Of a DNA stretch of 7,182 bases, positions 6,334 to 7,182 are shown piece after piece. The notes under the pieces were generated by a model. It did not search any database and was not told where the DNA came from. It saw only the letters and a list, made by a program, of their open reading frames with translations. Positions within the stretch are counted from its first letter, which is position 1, and each line of letters opens with the position of its first letter. The stretch covers positions 1 through 7,182 of the forward strand of contig CADBTX010000264.1 of assembly GCA_902797705.1 (NCBI GenBank). Reading direction: 5' to 3'. The position numbers and the translations under genes are program-made. The DNA is from an uncultured Lachnospiraceae bacterium. Its GTDB lineage: Bacteria > Bacillota > Clostridia > Lachnospirales > Lachnospiraceae.

Positions 6334-6371
6334 CTTTCCGCGTATGCTACGCCATAGGTTTTCGCCGGAAA
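6334..6371 (-). promoter_or_regulatory. Possible RNA hairpin covering the ribosome site of the HExxH gene
   Basis: In the minus-strand RNA TTTCCG (6371-6366) can pair with CGGAAA (6340-6335). Within this, GCGTA-GCA-TACGC (6352-6340) forms a small hairpin; the two helices compete for the base at 6340. The GGAAAG ribosome site (6339-6334) would be largely buried. The structure could tune translation of the second gene. Stability was not calculated. Confidence 0.3.
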
Positions 6372-6373
6372 TA

Positions 6374-6952
6374 CTAGTCCTCGAAAGCCAGATAAGTGAG
6401 TTCGCCGCCTTCAATGGTGAAGAAGACCAGCTCTTCATCGGTATTGGCGCTTATATACTGAAGGCATATTTCCACGTCATTCAGACCCCTGCTGTCAAGT
6501 TCTGAGCGCCATGATTCAACAGCATCCATCCAGGAAGGGATCACGTCGTTCCGTATGGCGTCTTCATCCAGATCATCTACTGAAGTGATATCATCGGACC
6601 ATACCTGTACATAGATCTCATCGGGATCCAGGGTAACCCGGCGGCCGCGGCCGTCATTTCCCCAGAGAGAACCCACCTCTCCATCGATAAATACAGCTGC
6701 ATCCTTTACGGGATCATCGCTGCTTTCATCCGTACCGGTGCTTTCTGTGTCAGCGGTGGGAGTTTCTACATAACTCTCCTCGGTCGTGATATCGCCGTTA
6801 TTATTCTCTTCCTTAAAACTGTAGTCCTTTGTGCCTTCATCTGTTGTGGCAGAGAAGTTAACCTCGGTGGTTGAAGTACTGGTGGATGTGCAGCCTCCGG
6901 CAAATGCAACGGTAAGAGCCAAAGTAATGGCCATAACGATCTTTTTTCTCAT
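6374..6952 (-). CDS. Small acidic lipoprotein, function unknown
   Basis: The 192-residue protein begins MRKKIVMAITLALTVAFAGG, a basic n-region and hydrophobic core, followed by Cys21 in AFAGGC. This is a lipoprotein signal for prolipoprotein diacylglyceryl transferase and signal peptidase II; Ala at -3 in place of Leu is less usual. Residues 22-85 are a low-complexity Ser/Thr/Asp/Glu linker that would lift the domain away from the membrane. The rest (about 86-192) is an acidic globular domain with WSDDITSVDDLDED (118-131) and a C-terminal beta segment ELVFFTIEGGELTYLAFED. I see no known family. The ATG at 6952 is favoured over an upstream in-frame start because GAGGAG lies 7 nt before it and the signal peptide begins there. 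It starts only 38 nt after the tuf terminator with no visible promoter between. It is followed by the HExxH protein. Confidence 0.85.
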   Translation of the reverse strand: MRKKIVMAITLALTVAFAGGCTSTSTSTTEVNFSATTDEGTKDYSFKEENNNGDITTEESYVETPTADTESTGTDESSDDPVKDAAVFIDGEVGSLWGNDGRGRRVTLDPDEIYVQVWSDDITSVDDLDEDAIRNDVIPSWMDAVESWRSELDSRGLNDVEICLQYISANTDEELVFFTIEGGELTYLAFED

Positions 6953-6959
6953 AGAAAAT

Positions 6960-6965
6960 CTCCTC
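6960..6965 (-). promoter_or_regulatory. Ribosome binding site of the lipoprotein gene
   Basis: GAGGAG stands 7 nt before the ATG at 6952. It decides that start against an upstream in-frame start, which would lie inside the tuf terminator stem. Confidence 0.8.
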
Positions 6966-6980
6966 TTTGTATTAATCCTT

Positions 6981-7016
6981 TTTAACAAAAGGCTCCCGGA
7001 GAAATCTCCGGGAGCC
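6981..7016 (-). terminator. Intrinsic terminator of tuf
   Basis: An 11-bp perfect GC-rich stem (GGCTCCCGGAG, 7016-7006, pairing with 7001-6991) encloses a 4-nt loop. On the minus strand it is followed by TTTTGTTAAAAAGG. The stem ends 25 nt after the tuf stop codon. The short, interrupted T-run suggests that some readthrough into the lipoprotein gene is possible. Confidence 0.85.
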
Positions 7017-7041
7017 ATGAATTTACTGTTATTCAGCAGGA

Positions 7042-7182
7042 TTATTTGATGATGGAAGCAACTCTTCCTGATCCTACTGTACGTCCGCCTTCTCTGATAG
7101 CGAATGTAAGACCCTGCTCCATAGCGATGGGGTGGATGAGCTCGATGGTCATCTCTACGTTATCGCCGGGCATGCACATCTC
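7042..7182 (-). CDS. tuf: Elongation factor Tu, C-terminal end (5' part outside window)
   Basis: The last 46 codons encode the end of EF-Tu domain 3, the GTPase that carries aminoacyl-tRNA to the ribosome. Recognisable segments are [20 protein letters not shown], then [20 protein letters not shown] and a TAA stop. The [11 protein letters not shown] motif and the C-terminal position are diagnostic. The residue before MPGDN is Cys, where E. coli EF-Tu has Val. The IIK ending is close to other clostridial EF-Tu proteins. The gene is closed by the strong terminator at 7016-6991. It is a housekeeping gene that anchors this region in the chromosome and not in a mobile element. Confidence 0.97.
   Translation of the reverse strand, partial: EMCMPGDNVEMTIELIHPIAMEQGLTFAIREGGRTVGSGRVASIIK

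Noticed and set aside
6953..7018. Longer lipoprotein start at 7018
   Set aside because: It would begin within the tuf terminator and put 22 unrelated residues before a normal signal peptide that has its own ribosome site.
1..7182. Mobile element, prophage, CRISPR array or tRNA
   Set aside because: No transposase, integrase, terminal repeats, spaced direct repeats or cloverleaf sequence was seen; tuf at the right end indicates ordinary chromosome.

Overview
All genes in this window read on the minus strand, so in transcription order it runs from right to left. The organism looks like an anaerobic Firmicute of the class Clostridia, probably Lachnospiraceae-like. This is inferred from the clostridial-type EF-Tu C-terminus, the three-gene [FeFe]-hydrogenase maturation set, purine-rich Shine-Dalgarno sequences and intermediate GC content. 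The genus cannot be fixed from the sequence alone.

Layout in transcription order: (1) 7182-7042, the last 46 codons of tuf (EF-Tu), closed by a strong intrinsic terminator at 7016-6991. (2) 6952-6374, a small acidic lipoprotein of unknown function, then 6325-5435, a 296-residue cytosolic protein that I do not recognise by family. It carries HECTH followed 16 residues later by ELVAD, which is the HExxH...ExxxD zinc-ligand pattern of gluzincin metallopeptidases. (3) 5434-5266, an intergenic region with a well-formed sigma-A-type promoter, a 14-bp palindrome over its -35 box, and other inverted repeats. (4) 5265-3991, a glutamate-cysteine ligase of the GCS2 type, whose 3' end overlaps by 59 nt the start of a YafJ/EgtC-like class II glutamine amidotransferase (4049-3276). 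That pair ends at a clear intrinsic terminator (3247-3216). (5) 3140-2100 hydE, 2084-636 hydG and 626 to the window edge hydF. This is a tight operon for assembly of the [FeFe]-hydrogenase H-cluster, with gaps of 15 and 9 nt.

How they work together: HydG (tyrosine lyase) makes the Fe(CO)2(CN)-cysteine synthon, HydE processes it, and HydF is the GTPase scaffold that delivers the [2Fe] subcluster to HydA. HydA itself is not in the window. The ligase/amidotransferase pair makes a gamma-glutamyl bond to an amine such as cysteine and could plausibly cleave or transfer one. It resembles the EgtA/EgtC pairing of ergothioneine synthesis, but no EgtB, EgtD or GshB is seen here. It is the best candidate in this window for an undescribed small-thiol or gamma-glutamyl pathway. 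Other items worth a look are a possible 11-codon leader ORF whose stop overlaps the hydE start (UGAUG), and the unassigned HExxH protein. No RNA genes, CRISPR arrays, insertion sequences or phage genes were seen, and no gene-free stretch exceeds 300 bases.
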